Assembly: GCA_019637685.1 (NCBI GenBank)
Contig: JAHBVF010000028.1
Location: 23,391-87,390, forward strand
Direction: 5' to 3'
DNA from: Caldilineaceae bacterium
GTDB lineage: Bacteria; Chloroflexota; Anaerolineae; Caldilineales; Caldilineaceae
DNA: 64,000 nucleotides
Below the pieces are notes generated by a model. It was not told the DNA's origin. It ran no database searches and saw nothing but the letters and a program-made list of their open reading frames with translations. The translations under genes were made by a program, and so were the position numbers. How positions within the stretch are numbered: position 1 is the stretch's first letter; each line of letters opens with the position of its first letter. Positions 7,308 through 15,276 of this stretch are shown here, piece after piece.

Positions 7308-7751
7308 TCAAATCTTGTGGCGGCTGCCGGCTTGCAGCATTAGCAGGGGATTGGCTGCGATCTGAAAAGCCAGTGCCGCGCCCACTTCCAGCATTGTGTA
7401 GGCCCAGTTGGTCACAACAGTCTCTGTCTCGTATCGATACTTTCCAGGGAGTGCGTTCCACACATTATAGAATTCCCACTTCTCCGGGGTCAGGCGTTCA
7501 TTCTCGGTCAGTCGGTTATACAGGTCATCTACCAGCCCCCTGGCGCTCTCGTTCAGGGTAAGACCCAGCGCCTCTAAAGACGGCCCGTCCTGGTTGTTGG
7601 GGATTTTCACGAACAGTCTGTCGCCGTCCTCCTCTTCGGGCGCTTGGCTGCCATTAGAATTGTTCACAGAATGGCAGTATCCTTCTTCCATCTTGCGCAG
7701 TATGTCTTCAAGACATACCTTTTCCTCTGCCGTTACCTGTTTGCCTGTCAT
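7308..7751 (-). CDS. hypothetical protein
   Basis: 147 residues, start overlapping the stop of the upstream gene by four bases (ATGA). Acidic N-terminal half; C-terminal AYTMLEVGAALAFQIAANPL is a hydrophobic helix that could be buried or membrane-associated. No family recognised. Member of the leftward mobile-element unit. Confidence 0.5.
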   Translation of the reverse strand: MTGKQVTAEEKVCLEDILRKMEEGYCHSVNNSNGSQAPEEEDGDRLFVKIPNNQDGPSLEALGLTLNESARGLVDDLYNRLTENERLTPEKWEFYNVWNALPGKYRYETETVVTNWAYTMLEVGAALAFQIAANPLLMLQAGSRHKI

Positions 7752-8116
7752 AACTTTGTTTCCTCTCTGATTGTTGGGGAGTTGCCATTGTTGGCAGCGT
7801 CCGCGGGATCGCCCATCTCAATTTTGTGCTCAAAAACATCCGCAATGGTGCGTAGTGCCGCAAGTGCCCGTTCCTTTGTGAAATGCTCCGGTATTTGTAC
7901 CCGGAGACAGTCCGAAAGACGCAGTTCGTCAACCCATCCCACATCAAAAAGTTCGTGGTCTGGTTCTTCTACTCCCAGTGACCGCCAGTCAATTGCCCCA
8001 GTCCCCGGCGAAAAGTAGTCGATCTGGTAGAGTCGCCGCACTGGTTTATTTGCTGCCTTTGCCAATAGCTCTTCCTGTATTGCACCAGTCGCGCCTTCGT
8101 TGATTTTGCTTGTCAT
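7748..8116 (-). CDS. hypothetical protein
   Basis: 122 residues from the ATG at 8116, which has AGAAAGGG five bases upstream; the in-frame extension to 8227 has no ribosome site. The core RRLYQIDYFSPGTGAIDWRS and later IADVFEHKIEMGD look like a compact alpha/beta fold. No family recognised. Coupled by ATGA overlap to the gene downstream. Confidence 0.5.
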   Translation of the reverse strand: MTSKINEGATGAIQEELLAKAANKPVRRLYQIDYFSPGTGAIDWRSLGVEEPDHELFDVGWVDELRLSDCLRVQIPEHFTKERALAALRTIADVFEHKIEMGDPADAANNGNSPTIREETKL

Positions 8117-8193
8117 AGTTCCCTTTCTCCGTTTCTTGTATGGTTGTGTGGTCTTGCAACTATCGCCCCTGGCCGCCGTGTGCGTGGATATGT

Positions 8194-8469
8194 TCAAGCG
8201 AAGCGATCTGCTACCCCGCCCCGGCATTCATCACACACGAAGACCATAAGGGTATAGCCAGTGAACGTATCGTCCAGTCCGGCCTTTTCTGCTGATATGC
8301 CCAGCGCCAAAGTTGCAGGTCGCTGTTTGCATATTCTGCACATCGTGTCGCCCGGCTCTGGGTCACTGGGCAGGTTGTTCTTGTTTTCTTCGTTCACAGT
8401 TCGCGACTCCCTTTCTTCTATCCATCTACGGTGTGTTGCGATAAGATCGGTAAGTTCTTGCTTGTTCAC
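8194..8469 (-). CDS. small zinc-binding protein
   Basis: 91 residues from a GTG at 8469 with AGGAAAGGAAA upstream. Two cysteine pairs, MCRICKQ (residues 43-48) and VCDECRG (about 77-83), are spaced like a four-cysteine zinc ribbon. The N-terminal 35 residues are charged and helical. Zinc ribbons of this size are common in plasmid and phage early regions, often as DNA- or protein-binding adaptors; the exact role is unknown. Confidence 0.6.
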   Translation of the reverse strand: MNKQELTDLIATHRRWIEERESRTVNEENKNNLPSDPEPGDTMCRICKQRPATLALGISAEKAGLDDTFTGYTLMVFVCDECRGGVADRFA

Positions 8470-8485
8470 GGTCGGTTTCCTTTCC

Positions 8486-9031
8486 TCAGTGGTTAGAATT
8501 TCTAGGGGTACAGCATTCCTCTTCGTTCACTTCTACGGTTCTGCGCTGGCCGATATTGGCCGTGTTCTGCGTGTAGGTTGTGCCGTTGCGGGTGACTTTG
8601 CGTTCGTCTATCTGTGAACCGTTCACAGATAGCTCGTTGCGCAGGTTGGTTACAAAACGGTTGCTAACCTGTGCCTGTCTAGCGATCTCCCGATCCGACC
8701 ACTTCCCCCACTCCTCGTCCAACAACAGCCGTGTCACCGTATCTTGTACCGTGCGCTGGCCGATGACCTCCCCAGCCTCAGCCCGTTCCAGCGCCTCAAT
8801 ACGGGCCGGGTCTGGCGTGGACGGAGACGCAAGAAGGTAGAGGGCGGAAGCGCCGATAGTCAAATCAGAGAAATTCTCGTTTTTGAATTGGGTAGCGACA
8901 TTCATAAATTGCCGTGCGGTAAAGTCGCTCCAAGCAAACTCGCTTTCCAGCCACGGCCCAAACCCCCCCGTGCCCCATCCGTGGGTATTCACCCGCGCAC
9001 CGTATACCCGCCATACTGTTGACAATTTCAC
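8486..9031 (-). CDS. DUF3102/ParB-like DNA-binding protein
   Basis: 181 residues. FGPWLESEFAWSDFTARQFM (residues 24-43) matches the helix pair of DUF3102 proteins, and SDREIARQAQVSNRFVTNL (about 122-140) is a helix-turn-helix like that of ParB-type proteins; the tail YTQNTANIGQ is common in this group. The annotated GTG is only two bases from GGAGG, so the TTG two codons later may be the true start. The N-terminus is shorter than usual for DUF3102 proteins. Likely partition or replication accessory of the element. Confidence 0.65.
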   Translation of the reverse strand: MKLSTVWRVYGARVNTHGWGTGGFGPWLESEFAWSDFTARQFMNVATQFKNENFSDLTIGASALYLLASPSTPDPARIEALERAEAGEVIGQRTVQDTVTRLLLDEEWGKWSDREIARQAQVSNRFVTNLRNELSVNGSQIDERKVTRNGTTYTQNTANIGQRRTVEVNEEECCTPRNSNH

Positions 9032-9048
9032 ATCCTCCGCCTGTCATG

Positions 9049-9261
9049 TTATTCTTTCTCCCCAGCGGCCATACTGTCAGCACAGGGATGGGAAGGCGGG
9101 TCAGTTGTACTGTCTAGCACGGGCCAAATTTGATACTCTCGGCCTTGCTTGCGCAATGCGTTGCGAATGACCGTACTTTTGCTTTCCCCCTCAATTTCCG
9201 ATAGGCGATCCAGCAAAAATCTGTCCTCGCTGCTCATCTTCAGCGTAAATGTTTCTTCCAT
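9049..9261 (-). CDS. ribbon-helix-helix regulator, first gene of the leftward unit
   Basis: 70 residues from the ATG at 9261 (AAGGA seven bases upstream). FTLKMSSEDRFLLDRLSEIE then SKSTVIRNALRKQG is an RHH fold. It is the first gene after the strong promoter at 9312-9340, so it is made earliest and may set expression of the downstream unit. It differs from the second RHH protein at 5415-5651. Confidence 0.72.
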   Translation of the reverse strand: MEETFTLKMSSEDRFLLDRLSEIEGESKSTVIRNALRKQGREYQIWPVLDSTTDPPSHPCADSMAAGEKE

Positions 9262-9311
9262 TGCATCATCCTTTCTAATGGAAATATCGATAATTACTGC
9301 CTGTAGAAGTA

Positions 9312-9340
9312 ATAATATACCCAAATACTTGTATTGTCAA
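9312..9340 (-). promoter_or_regulatory. strong sigma-70 promoter for the leftward element unit
   Basis: On the minus strand TTGACA (9335-9340) is followed after exactly 17 bases by TATTAT (9312-9317), an almost perfect sigma-70 promoter. It points at the RHH gene starting at 9261 and the eight-kilobase gene unit beyond. Confidence 0.8.
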
Positions 9341-9352
9341 TACCCAGTATTG
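9331..9352. promoter_or_regulatory. operator half-sites GTATTG/CAATAC/GTATTG for the XRE repressor
   Basis: Three alternating half-sites form two overlapping dyads: GTATTG-T-CAATAC and CAATAC-CCA-GTATTG. They cover the -35 box of the leftward promoter and lie 47 bases before the divergent XRE gene, so binding would block the leftward promoter. Assignment to the XRE protein is by position. Confidence 0.6.
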
Positions 9353-9398
9353 ATGTTTTGCCATATTTATCGGTAACGTTGATGTTTACAGGAACCCC

Positions 9399-9794
9399 GT
9401 GTATGATGTGATTATGGATATGCAAAAAATAGGAGAGAGAGTTCTATTGAGTAGACGCAGGGTGATGAATCAAACCACCCTTGGCAGCCTTGTTGGCCTC
9501 AGCCAGGCTCGTATCAGCGAACTGGAAAGGGGAGACTTCAAGGGGATAGACATCGGCCTGGTGGAAGAACTTGCGAGAGTGTTGGAGGTCAGCCCGCAAT
9601 ACCTCGCGGGGTGGACTGACGATCCCTTATATGAAATTAACGAAGAACCAACAAACAGAGATGGTTCGTCTCACCACATAGACCCTGCAACAAGAGAACT
9701 TCTCGATATAATCGAAGACCTGGACGCTGACCAGCGACGGCGCTTTGTAGACGCGGCCAAACTGTTGCTGGGCGTTCCCCGCATCATTGAATGA
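9399..9794 (+). CDS. XRE-family (Cro/CI-type) repressor
   Basis: 131 residues; GTG start at 9399 with AGGAA upstream. Residues 11-70 form a classical XRE helix-turn-helix (NQTTLGSLVGLSQARISELE, then LARVLEVSPQYLAGW). The C-terminal tail (DPATRELLDIIEDLDADQRR) is a helical dimerisation-like segment without a peptidase domain. It is the only clear rightward gene of the element and faces the strong leftward promoter, the standard arrangement of a lysogeny or maintenance repressor. Confidence 0.88.
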   Translation: MYDVIMDMQKIGERVLLSRRRVMNQTTLGSLVGLSQARISELERGDFKGIDIGLVEELARVLEVSPQYLAGWTDDPLYEINEEPTNRDGSSHHIDPATRELLDIIEDLDADQRRRFVDAAKLLLGVPRIIE

Positions 9795-9802
9795 GACAGA
9801 TA

Positions 9803-9907
9803 ATGAATCAAATACAAGTTTCATTACATCGCCTGGCATTGCGCCTGCGCTGGAAGAAACGCGTATGGCTTGTGTGGACAAACGAAGAGGGGTGGATAGT
9901 GCTGTGA
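9803..9907 (+). CDS. possible 34-residue basic peptide
   Basis: Short frame just downstream of the repressor gene with sequence beginning MNQIQVSLHRLALRLRWKKR, amphipathic and basic. The ribosome site is weak. It may be real or chance; an overlapping frame (9787-9972) seems less likely. Confidence 0.2.
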   Translation: MNQIQVSLHRLALRLRWKKRVWLVWTNEEGWIVL

Positions 9908-10017
9908 GGGGGCGAACCGCAAACCTTTACAACCGGAAATTCAACTATGCAACCAAAAACCTTATAACCTAGAAATACTGCCAGTGTAGAGGTTTGACAA
10001 AAAACCGCGGACGTGTA

Positions 10018-10066
<49 letters not shown>

Positions 10067-10109
10067 TATGTAACCACAGCAGTTTGTGATATTGTGCCAC
10101 TTCGGTGGG

Positions 10110-10146
10110 ATGCCGTCGATTTGATAGATTTACGACGGCATTTTTA
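10110..10146 (+). terminator. intrinsic terminator behind the tRNA-Pro remnant
   Basis: ATGCCGTCG (10110-10118) pairs with CGACGGCAT (10133-10141), a 9-bp stem ending in a run of T. It would have ended the original tRNA-Pro transcript. Confidence 0.75.
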
Positions 10147-10183
10147 TTGCAAGAAAACCCGACCCGGTCTGACAGCGGGAGGG

Positions 10184-10189
10184 TATAAT
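10184..10189 (+). promoter_or_regulatory. -10 box TATAAT ahead of the kinase leader
   Basis: Perfect TATAAT, but no recognisable -35 at 16-18 bases, which suggests a weak or activated promoter. A transcript from about 10196 would carry the hairpins listed next. Confidence 0.4.
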
Positions 10190-10195
10190 CAGAGA

Positions 10196-10258
10196 CAAGA
10201 CGGCAACGAAGCCACTTGCGACAAAGCCAATGGCATGCGTGCCATCGGCTTTTTTTTT
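10196..10258 (+). terminator. leader hairpin pair ending in an intrinsic terminator; possible ANTAR target
   Basis: Hairpin 1 (10196-10218): CAAG/CTTG and GGC/GCC stems around the hexaloop AACGAA, with A at loop position 1 and G at position 4, as in ANTAR-protein RNA targets. Hairpin 2 (10223-10252): AAAGCC/GGCTTT and ATGGCA/TGCCAT stems with one mismatch, followed by a T-run to 10258, an intrinsic terminator 24 bases before the kinase start. Its loop has the A1 but not the G4. A regulator that stabilises such hairpins would decide whether the kinase is made. Confidence 0.55.
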
Positions 10259-10281
10259 GCAGGAATACGACCAGGAGTTGT

Positions 10282-11838
10282 ATGGACGCCCGCATCGAGA
10301 AGTGCCCCCAGTTGACAGAACGGGATGTCGCCCTGCTCTATCGGGTGGAGCAGGGGTTGCACCTGACCGCGGATGTGAGCCGGGCCGATGTGTTGCTCTT
10401 CTGCCAATGGAACGCCCACCAATTGCTGGCAGCCTGCCACGCGGCCCCCCATTCCATCTCGTCCATCTATATCAACGACGTCACAGGACGGCTCTATGAA
10501 ACTAAAGAGCATCCCCTGGTTTTGCGTGCCCTGACCACAGACAGGCCGGGAACCCAGGCCCGACAGGTGCTCAGCAGCGGTGCCCCGGTGATCCAGCAGG
10601 TGTACCCCATCCACAACGCCGCCAACCGGGTGATCGCAGCCCTGCTCTTCGAGACAAACCTGATCGAGTCCGAACGTCAGCGCCGTCGGGCCAAGCCATT
10701 CCGCACAGCCGTGGCCTGGCTGCACGGAATGGCCGTGCGGGGCGAGATCGAAATCCCCGAACCCATCAGCCGTTTTGAATCCCTGGACGGGATTTATGTG
10801 GTGGACGAGGAATCCAGCATCCGCTATATGAGCGGCATTGCCACCAATCTCTTCCGCACCATTGGGCTGGCAACGGACATGCGCGGACAGCCCGTTTCCG
10901 CGCTGGAACCCATTGACGCTGAATTGGTGGACAACGCGATGCAGGCCAACCGCTGTGTGGAACTGCGCCACGAATCTGACGATGGCCGGGTGTGGGTACG
11001 CACAGTGCTGCCCCTGCGCGCACCGCCATCGAGCTGGCAACGCACTCGACGCACAATGGAGCGCCGTCTGCCCTGGCGACAGGCCGCCATCGCGGAGAAG
11101 GCCCCCCAGGTGGATGGCGCGCTGGTGATGGTGCATAACCGAACCGAAGCTGTACAAAAAGAGCGGGAACTGAATGTCAAGTCGGCAATGATCCAGGAAG
11201 TCCACCACCGGGTCAAGAACAACTTGCAGACGATTGCCGCCATTCTGCGCATCCAGGCCCGGCGCTGCGACAGCGACGAAGCCCGCCAACATTTGGGGGA
11301 TGCGGTCAACCGCATTCTGAGTATGTCGGTGATCCACGAATATTTGAGCCAGGACGAACACCGACCGATCAATATACGCGATCTCTGTTTGCGGATTATC
11401 AGCCAGGCCCAGCAGGTGGCTGTCAATCCCAGCCAGCAGATTGCCATTGATGTGGCTGGCCCCAATATTCGCCTGCCCGCGGGCCAGGCTACGGCCACCG
11501 CGCTGGTGGTCAACGAACTGTTGCTCAACGCTATCGAGCACGGGCTGCGGGGGCGACCCCAGGGCCGGGTGTTGATACAACTGGAGGACTTGGGCGATTG
11601 GGTGCGCCTGCTGGTGGAGGACGATGGGCTGGGACTCCCGGATGACTTCCAACCTGCCCAGAGCCGCAGCCTGGGTTTGCAGATTATCAACACCCTTGTG
11701 ACGGATGATCTGAAAGGAAACCTGGCTTTTGAATCAGCCAAAACCGCGGCAAATGGCGCGGAATCCACAGCCCAGGGCACGCGGGTGGTGGTCGCTTTTC
11801 CCAAACGGTCAGCCATGACCGAGCCGTCGGTCAGCTAA
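10282..11838 (+). CDS. pdtaS: PdtaS-type sensor histidine kinase
   Basis: 518 residues from the ATG at 10282 (AGGAG five bases upstream); an in-frame ATG at 10216 would place the start inside the terminator hairpin. Residues 1-130 are a GAF-like input domain, about 170-280 a PAS-like domain, then a HisKA_2 box with EVHHRVKNNLQTI (His308/309) and an ATPase domain with NELLLNAIEHGL and EDDGLGLP. No membrane segment, so it is cytosolic, as PdtaS is. It phosphorylates the ANTAR regulator encoded 294 bases downstream. The signal is unknown. Confidence 0.88.
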   Translation: MDARIEKCPQLTERDVALLYRVEQGLHLTADVSRADVLLFCQWNAHQLLAACHAAPHSISSIYINDVTGRLYETKEHPLVLRALTTDRPGTQARQVLSSGAPVIQQVYPIHNAANRVIAALLFETNLIESERQRRRAKPFRTAVAWLHGMAVRGEIEIPEPISRFESLDGIYVVDEESSIRYMSGIATNLFRTIGLATDMRGQPVSALEPIDAELVDNAMQANRCVELRHESDDGRVWVRTVLPLRAPPSSWQRTRRTMERRLPWRQAAIAEKAPQVDGALVMVHNRTEAVQKERELNVKSAMIQEVHHRVKNNLQTIAAILRIQARRCDSDEARQHLGDAVNRILSMSVIHEYLSQDEHRPINIRDLCLRIISQAQQVAVNPSQQIAIDVAGPNIRLPAGQATATALVVNELLLNAIEHGLRGRPQGRVLIQLEDLGDWVRLLVEDDGLGLPDDFQPAQSRSLGLQIINTLVTDDLKGNLAFESAKTAANGAESTAQGTRVVVAFPKRSAMTEPSVS

Positions 11839-12132
11839 AATGGTGTTCGCTTGAAAACCGGAATGTGACCCGTGTCGGTTGCATCTGTCGAAACCAAGCG
11901 GATGCGTCCTGTCCGTTCCTCGGTTGCGACAGGCTCAATCAGTGTCACAGATCAGAGGAAACGCTCGGCTTCAAAGTGGTGTTACGCCAACAGGGATAGA
12001 ATGGGTCGGCAACCGCACAACGCGGGCGACCGCTATTTCATTCTACCCTCCGCCCAGTGGCTGTGATAGAATATCTTTCTGGATAGGGCAAACAAAATTT
12101 AGGGTGGACAGAAGGAAACTGAGGAGAGAAAC
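11839..12132 (+). other. gene-free region between kinase and ANTAR gene
   Basis: 294 bases. 11862-11947 is an imperfect palindromic repeat containing CGACAGGCTCAATC (11927-11940), which recurs at 42435-42448. An extended -10 like element (TGATAGAAT, 12065 on) may start the ANTAR gene transcript. No reading frame of substance. Confidence 0.5.
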
Positions 12133-12717
12133 GTGGAGCGAACACGAATTATTATTGCGGATGATGAGTCCCTCATTCGCATTGACCTGCGCGAAATGCT
12201 CACAAACCTGGGCTATCTGGTCGTGGGCGATGTGGGAGACGGGCGCAGCGCTGTCAACCTAGCCAAGGAACTGCGCCCGGATATTGTGATTATGGACATC
12301 AAAATGCCGGATATGGATGGCATTGAAGCTGCGCGTATCCTGACCGAAGAGCGTATCGCGCCGGTCCTGCTGCTGAGCGCCTATAGCCAGCAGGAATTGG
12401 TGACAAAGGCCAGAGAAGCGGGTGTGGCCGGCTATCTGGTCAAACCCTTCCGCGAGAGCGACCTGACCCCGGCCATTGAAGTCGCGCTCTCCCGCTTCAC
12501 CGAATTCCGCACCCTGGAACGGGAAGTGGGGGATCTGCGGGAAACCCTGGAAACCCGTAAAATCGTTGAACGGGCCAAAGGCATTCTGATGGACAGTCAG
12601 GGACTCAACGAGGCCGAAGCCTTCCGGCGCATCCAGAAAATGAGTATGAACAACCGCAAACCCATGCGCACCGTGGCCGAGGCCATTATTCTCGCCCATC
12701 AGGTCGGGGACCATTGA
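12133..12717 (+). CDS. pdtaR: PdtaR-type response regulator with ANTAR RNA-binding domain
   Basis: 194 residues, GTG start with GAGGAG upstream. Residues 1-120: receiver with ADDES, phospho-acceptor in MDIKMPDMDG, switch LLSAYS and VKPF. A short coil (LEREVGDLRETLETRK) leads to the ANTAR domain (about 138-190: VERAKGILMDSQGLNEAEAF then IQKMSMNNRKPM). ANTAR proteins act after phosphorylation by binding paired RNA hairpins and preventing transcription termination. The kinase gene upstream is the obvious partner, and its leader holds a matching hairpin-terminator. Confidence 0.93.
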   Translation: MERTRIIIADDESLIRIDLREMLTNLGYLVVGDVGDGRSAVNLAKELRPDIVIMDIKMPDMDGIEAARILTEERIAPVLLLSAYSQQELVTKAREAGVAGYLVKPFRESDLTPAIEVALSRFTEFRTLEREVGDLRETLETRKIVERAKGILMDSQGLNEAEAFRRIQKMSMNNRKPMRTVAEAIILAHQVGDH

Positions 12718-12730
12718 GCCGGAGACGGGC

Positions 12731-13471
12731 ATGAAACTTTCGGTGATAATGCCGGTCTATAACGAAGTCGCCACGTTGGAAGAGATTGTGCGCCGGGTGC
12801 TGGCTGTGGACCTGACTATCAACGGCGACGGCTCGAATCCTATCATCGGCCAGCCGGTTGCATTGGAGCGGGAGATCGTCATTGTGGACGACGGCTCCAC
12901 CGACGGCACGCGGGAGATTTTGGATGGCTGGCGCAATGAAGGCCACCCCGATGTGCGCATTATTTATCACGCCGACAACGGCGGCAAAGGGGCGGCCCTG
13001 CGCACCGGCTTCGAGGAAGCCACCGGCGATATTCTTGTGATTCAGGACGCAGACCTGGAATACGATCCCAGAGATTTTGGCAAGCTGCTGGAACCGATTC
13101 TGGAAGGGCGCACATCTGTTGTCTATGGCAGCCGCTTTTTGGGCGGTCCCCGCTCGGCCATGAGCCTGGCCCATACGATTGGCAACAAAGGCATCACACT
13201 GCTGACAAACCTGCTCTACGGCACAATCCTGAGCGATATGGAGACCTGCTACAAATGCTTTCGCCGGGATGTGATCGCGGGGATGCCCCTGCACAGCCGA
13301 CGTTTTGAGATCGAGCCGGAATTGACAGCTAAAATTCTCAAACGGGGCCATTCCATCTTCGAAGTCCCCATCAGCTACAATGGCCGGGAATTCCACGAAG
13401 GCAAGAAGCTTACCTGGCGGGACGGCTTCAGCGCCATCGCCACGCTGATCAAATATCGTTTCGTGGACTGA
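12731..13471 (+). CDS. GT2 glycosyltransferase (dolichol-phosphate mannose synthase-like)
   Basis: 246 residues, ATG with GGAG seven bases upstream, 13 bases after the ANTAR gene. Nucleotide-sugar site VIMPVYNE, IVIVDDGSTDGT and the metal-binding DADLEYDP are present; GSRFLGG and the downstream region fit the DPM1-like subgroup that moves a sugar to a polyprenyl phosphate. No membrane segment. The next gene is a polyprenyl-sugar-using membrane transferase, so the pair would supply and use lipid-linked sugar at the cytoplasmic membrane. Confidence 0.88.
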   Translation: MKLSVIMPVYNEVATLEEIVRRVLAVDLTINGDGSNPIIGQPVALEREIVIVDDGSTDGTREILDGWRNEGHPDVRIIYHADNGGKGAALRTGFEEATGDILVIQDADLEYDPRDFGKLLEPILEGRTSVVYGSRFLGGPRSAMSLAHTIGNKGITLLTNLLYGTILSDMETCYKCFRRDVIAGMPLHSRRFEIEPELTAKILKRGHSIFEVPISYNGREFHEGKKLTWRDGFSAIATLIKYRFVD

Positions 13472-15276
13472 TGGCAGGCCACATCTCCACCCGCACTATT
13501 CCATTCCCGTTTGCCCCATCCTTCCTTTCCGGGGCACAAATGGCGCTGTGGGCCTGGGCCAAACGGCTGGCTCTGCCCGCTCTCTGCCTGGGCGGCTTTG
13601 CCCTGCGTCTACACCTCCTCTCTGCCTGGCCTTTCCGGGAAGACGAGGCAATGTACAGCGTCTGGGCGCTCCATCTGTGGCGGGTGGACCCCTGGGCGCT
13701 GACCCTCTGGCCGGACAAACCGCCCCTCTTTCTCTGGCTGCTGGGCGGCACTTTCCAGCTTTTTGGTCCCTCCGAAGCCGCGGCCCGCCTGCTCAACATC
13801 GCCGCCGACACACTGACAATCGGCGTCGTGGCCGCCACCGCTCGGCATCTGTGGAATCGTTGGGCCGGTTTCTTCGCTGCCACCGCCTACACCCTCAGCC
13901 CCTTCGCCATCAGCTTTTCTCCCACCGCCTACACCGACCCGACCCTCGTCCTGTGGGGAATGCTGGCTCTTCTCGCCAGCCTCACCCGTCGGCCTTTTTG
14001 GGCCGGTCTCTTTTTGGCCGCGGCCATCGCCACCAAACAGCAGGGCCTTCTCTACGCGCCGCTGATTGTAGGGATGATTTTTCTAACCACAAAGACACAA
14101 CGGCACAAAGAAGAAGTGCCAAAACGGATGGCACGTGGCAGACGGCAAATGGCGGGTGACGCCACTGCTCATTTGCTATTCGCCATTCGCTATTCACCAT
14201 TCGCTATTTTTTGCCTCGGCTTCGCCCTCCTCACCGGCCCCATCCTCCTCTGGGACGCGTCCCGCTGGGCAGTGGCTCCTTCGCCCTGGGATTTAAGCGT
14301 GCAAAATTACGCGCCGCTCGCCTTTCTTCCGCCAGAGAATTGGCTGCCCCGCCTGGCCCACTGGGGGGAAGTGGCGTGGCAGCTTGCAGGAAGCTGGTGG
14401 GTGAGTGGCGTCTGGATTTTGGGCATTGGGTATTGGGTGCTGGCGTCCAGATCGCAATTCGCAATTCGCCATTCGCTATTCGCCATTATTCTCCTCTGGT
14501 CAGCCGGTTTTGCTGTTTTACATATCGTCACATCTGTTCAAATCTGGGACCGCTATCTGCTGCCGCTTGCACCGATGTTGGCGCTATTTGTCGGGTGGAT
14601 GGGCCAACACCTGACAGCGCAGCCGCCGAATCAATTCAGCGGCTGGTACAGGAAACCCGTTGAAACGGGTTGGGTTGGCCATCATTTCAGCGCGTTTCAA
14701 CGCACTTCCCGTAACAGGTGTCGGTTTCAACCGATGCTGGGTATGGCCGCACTGCTGCTTCTTCTCCTCCCGCCCGCGCTGACCGCTGCCCAGGGCGGCC
14801 TGCCTGTGGGCGGGGATCACGGCGACTACGCGGGGCTGAACGAAAGCATCGCCTGGCTGCGGGCCAACGCGCCGACGGATGCAATCGTCTATCACCGGGA
14901 TGTGAGCTGGCAATTGCGCTTTGCCTTCTTCGCTGGAGCACCGGCTGACCCCAACGCCTCGGATTTTGAGTTGCGCTGGTTTCCCAACGCGGTCTATCTG
15001 GCCGACAACGCGGCCAAAAGCCCCGCCCGCCGCAAGTTCCTCATCGAACCGACTTGGGCAACCGTCGACTCCGCGGCCCAGCGCCTGCAACAGCGTTCCA
15101 TCGGCTGGCAAACGCGTCTACGCGCCGCCAACTTCACTCTCTACGAGCTGACCAGCCCGCCCGCGCTCCCCTGTGACTGGTGTCTTTGCACAGACCGGAC
15201 AACGCCCACATTCCCCGACTGGTTCGTCAGGCCAGCATCTCAGCATCTCATCCTCCCGTTGGGAGCGCTGCCATGA
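13471..15276 (+). CDS. GT39/PMT-like membrane glycosyltransferase with in-frame repeat insertions
   Basis: 601 residues, start overlapping the preceding stop by one base. Many hydrophobic helices and the extracytoplasmic acidic motif FREDEAMY (about residues 55-62) mark the PMT/GT39 superfamily that transfers sugars from polyprenyl phosphate. At least three stretches are not protein-like but translated dispersed repeats: TTKTQRHKEE with SPFAIF (14085-14212), WILGIGYWVLASRSQFAIRH (14404-14500) and a GAAACGGGTT-type block (14637-14740). All keep the frame and fall in predicted loops or helix ends. The C-terminal tail is a soluble domain. Confidence 0.8.
   Translation: MAGHISTRTIPFPFAPSFLSGAQMALWAWAKRLALPALCLGGFALRLHLLSAWPFREDEAMYSVWALHLWRVDPWALTLWPDKPPLFLWLLGGTFQLFGPSEAAARLLNIAADTLTIGVVAATARHLWNRWAGFFAATAYTLSPFAISFSPTAYTDPTLVLWGMLALLASLTRRPFWAGLFLAAAIATKQQGLLYAPLIVGMIFLTTKTQRHKEEVPKRMARGRRQMAGDATAHLLFAIRYSPFAIFCLGFALLTGPILLWDASRWAVAPSPWDLSVQNYAPLAFLPPENWLPRLAHWGEVAWQLAGSWWVSGVWILGIGYWVLASRSQFAIRHSLFAIILLWSAGFAVLHIVTSVQIWDRYLLPLAPMLALFVGWMGQHLTAQPPNQFSGWYRKPVETGWVGHHFSAFQRTSRNRCRFQPMLGMAALLLLLLPPALTAAQGGLPVGGDHGDYAGLNESIAWLRANAPTDAIVYHRDVSWQLRFAFFAGAPADPNASDFELRWFPNAVYLADNAAKSPARRKFLIEPTWATVDSAAQRLQQRSIGWQTRLRAANFTLYELTSPPALPCDWCLCTDRTTPTFPDWFVRPASQHLILPLGALP

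Noticed and set aside
10189..11652. Long minus-strand frame antisense to the kinase gene
   Set aside because: Shadow frame of a GC-rich gene; no domain or ribosome site.
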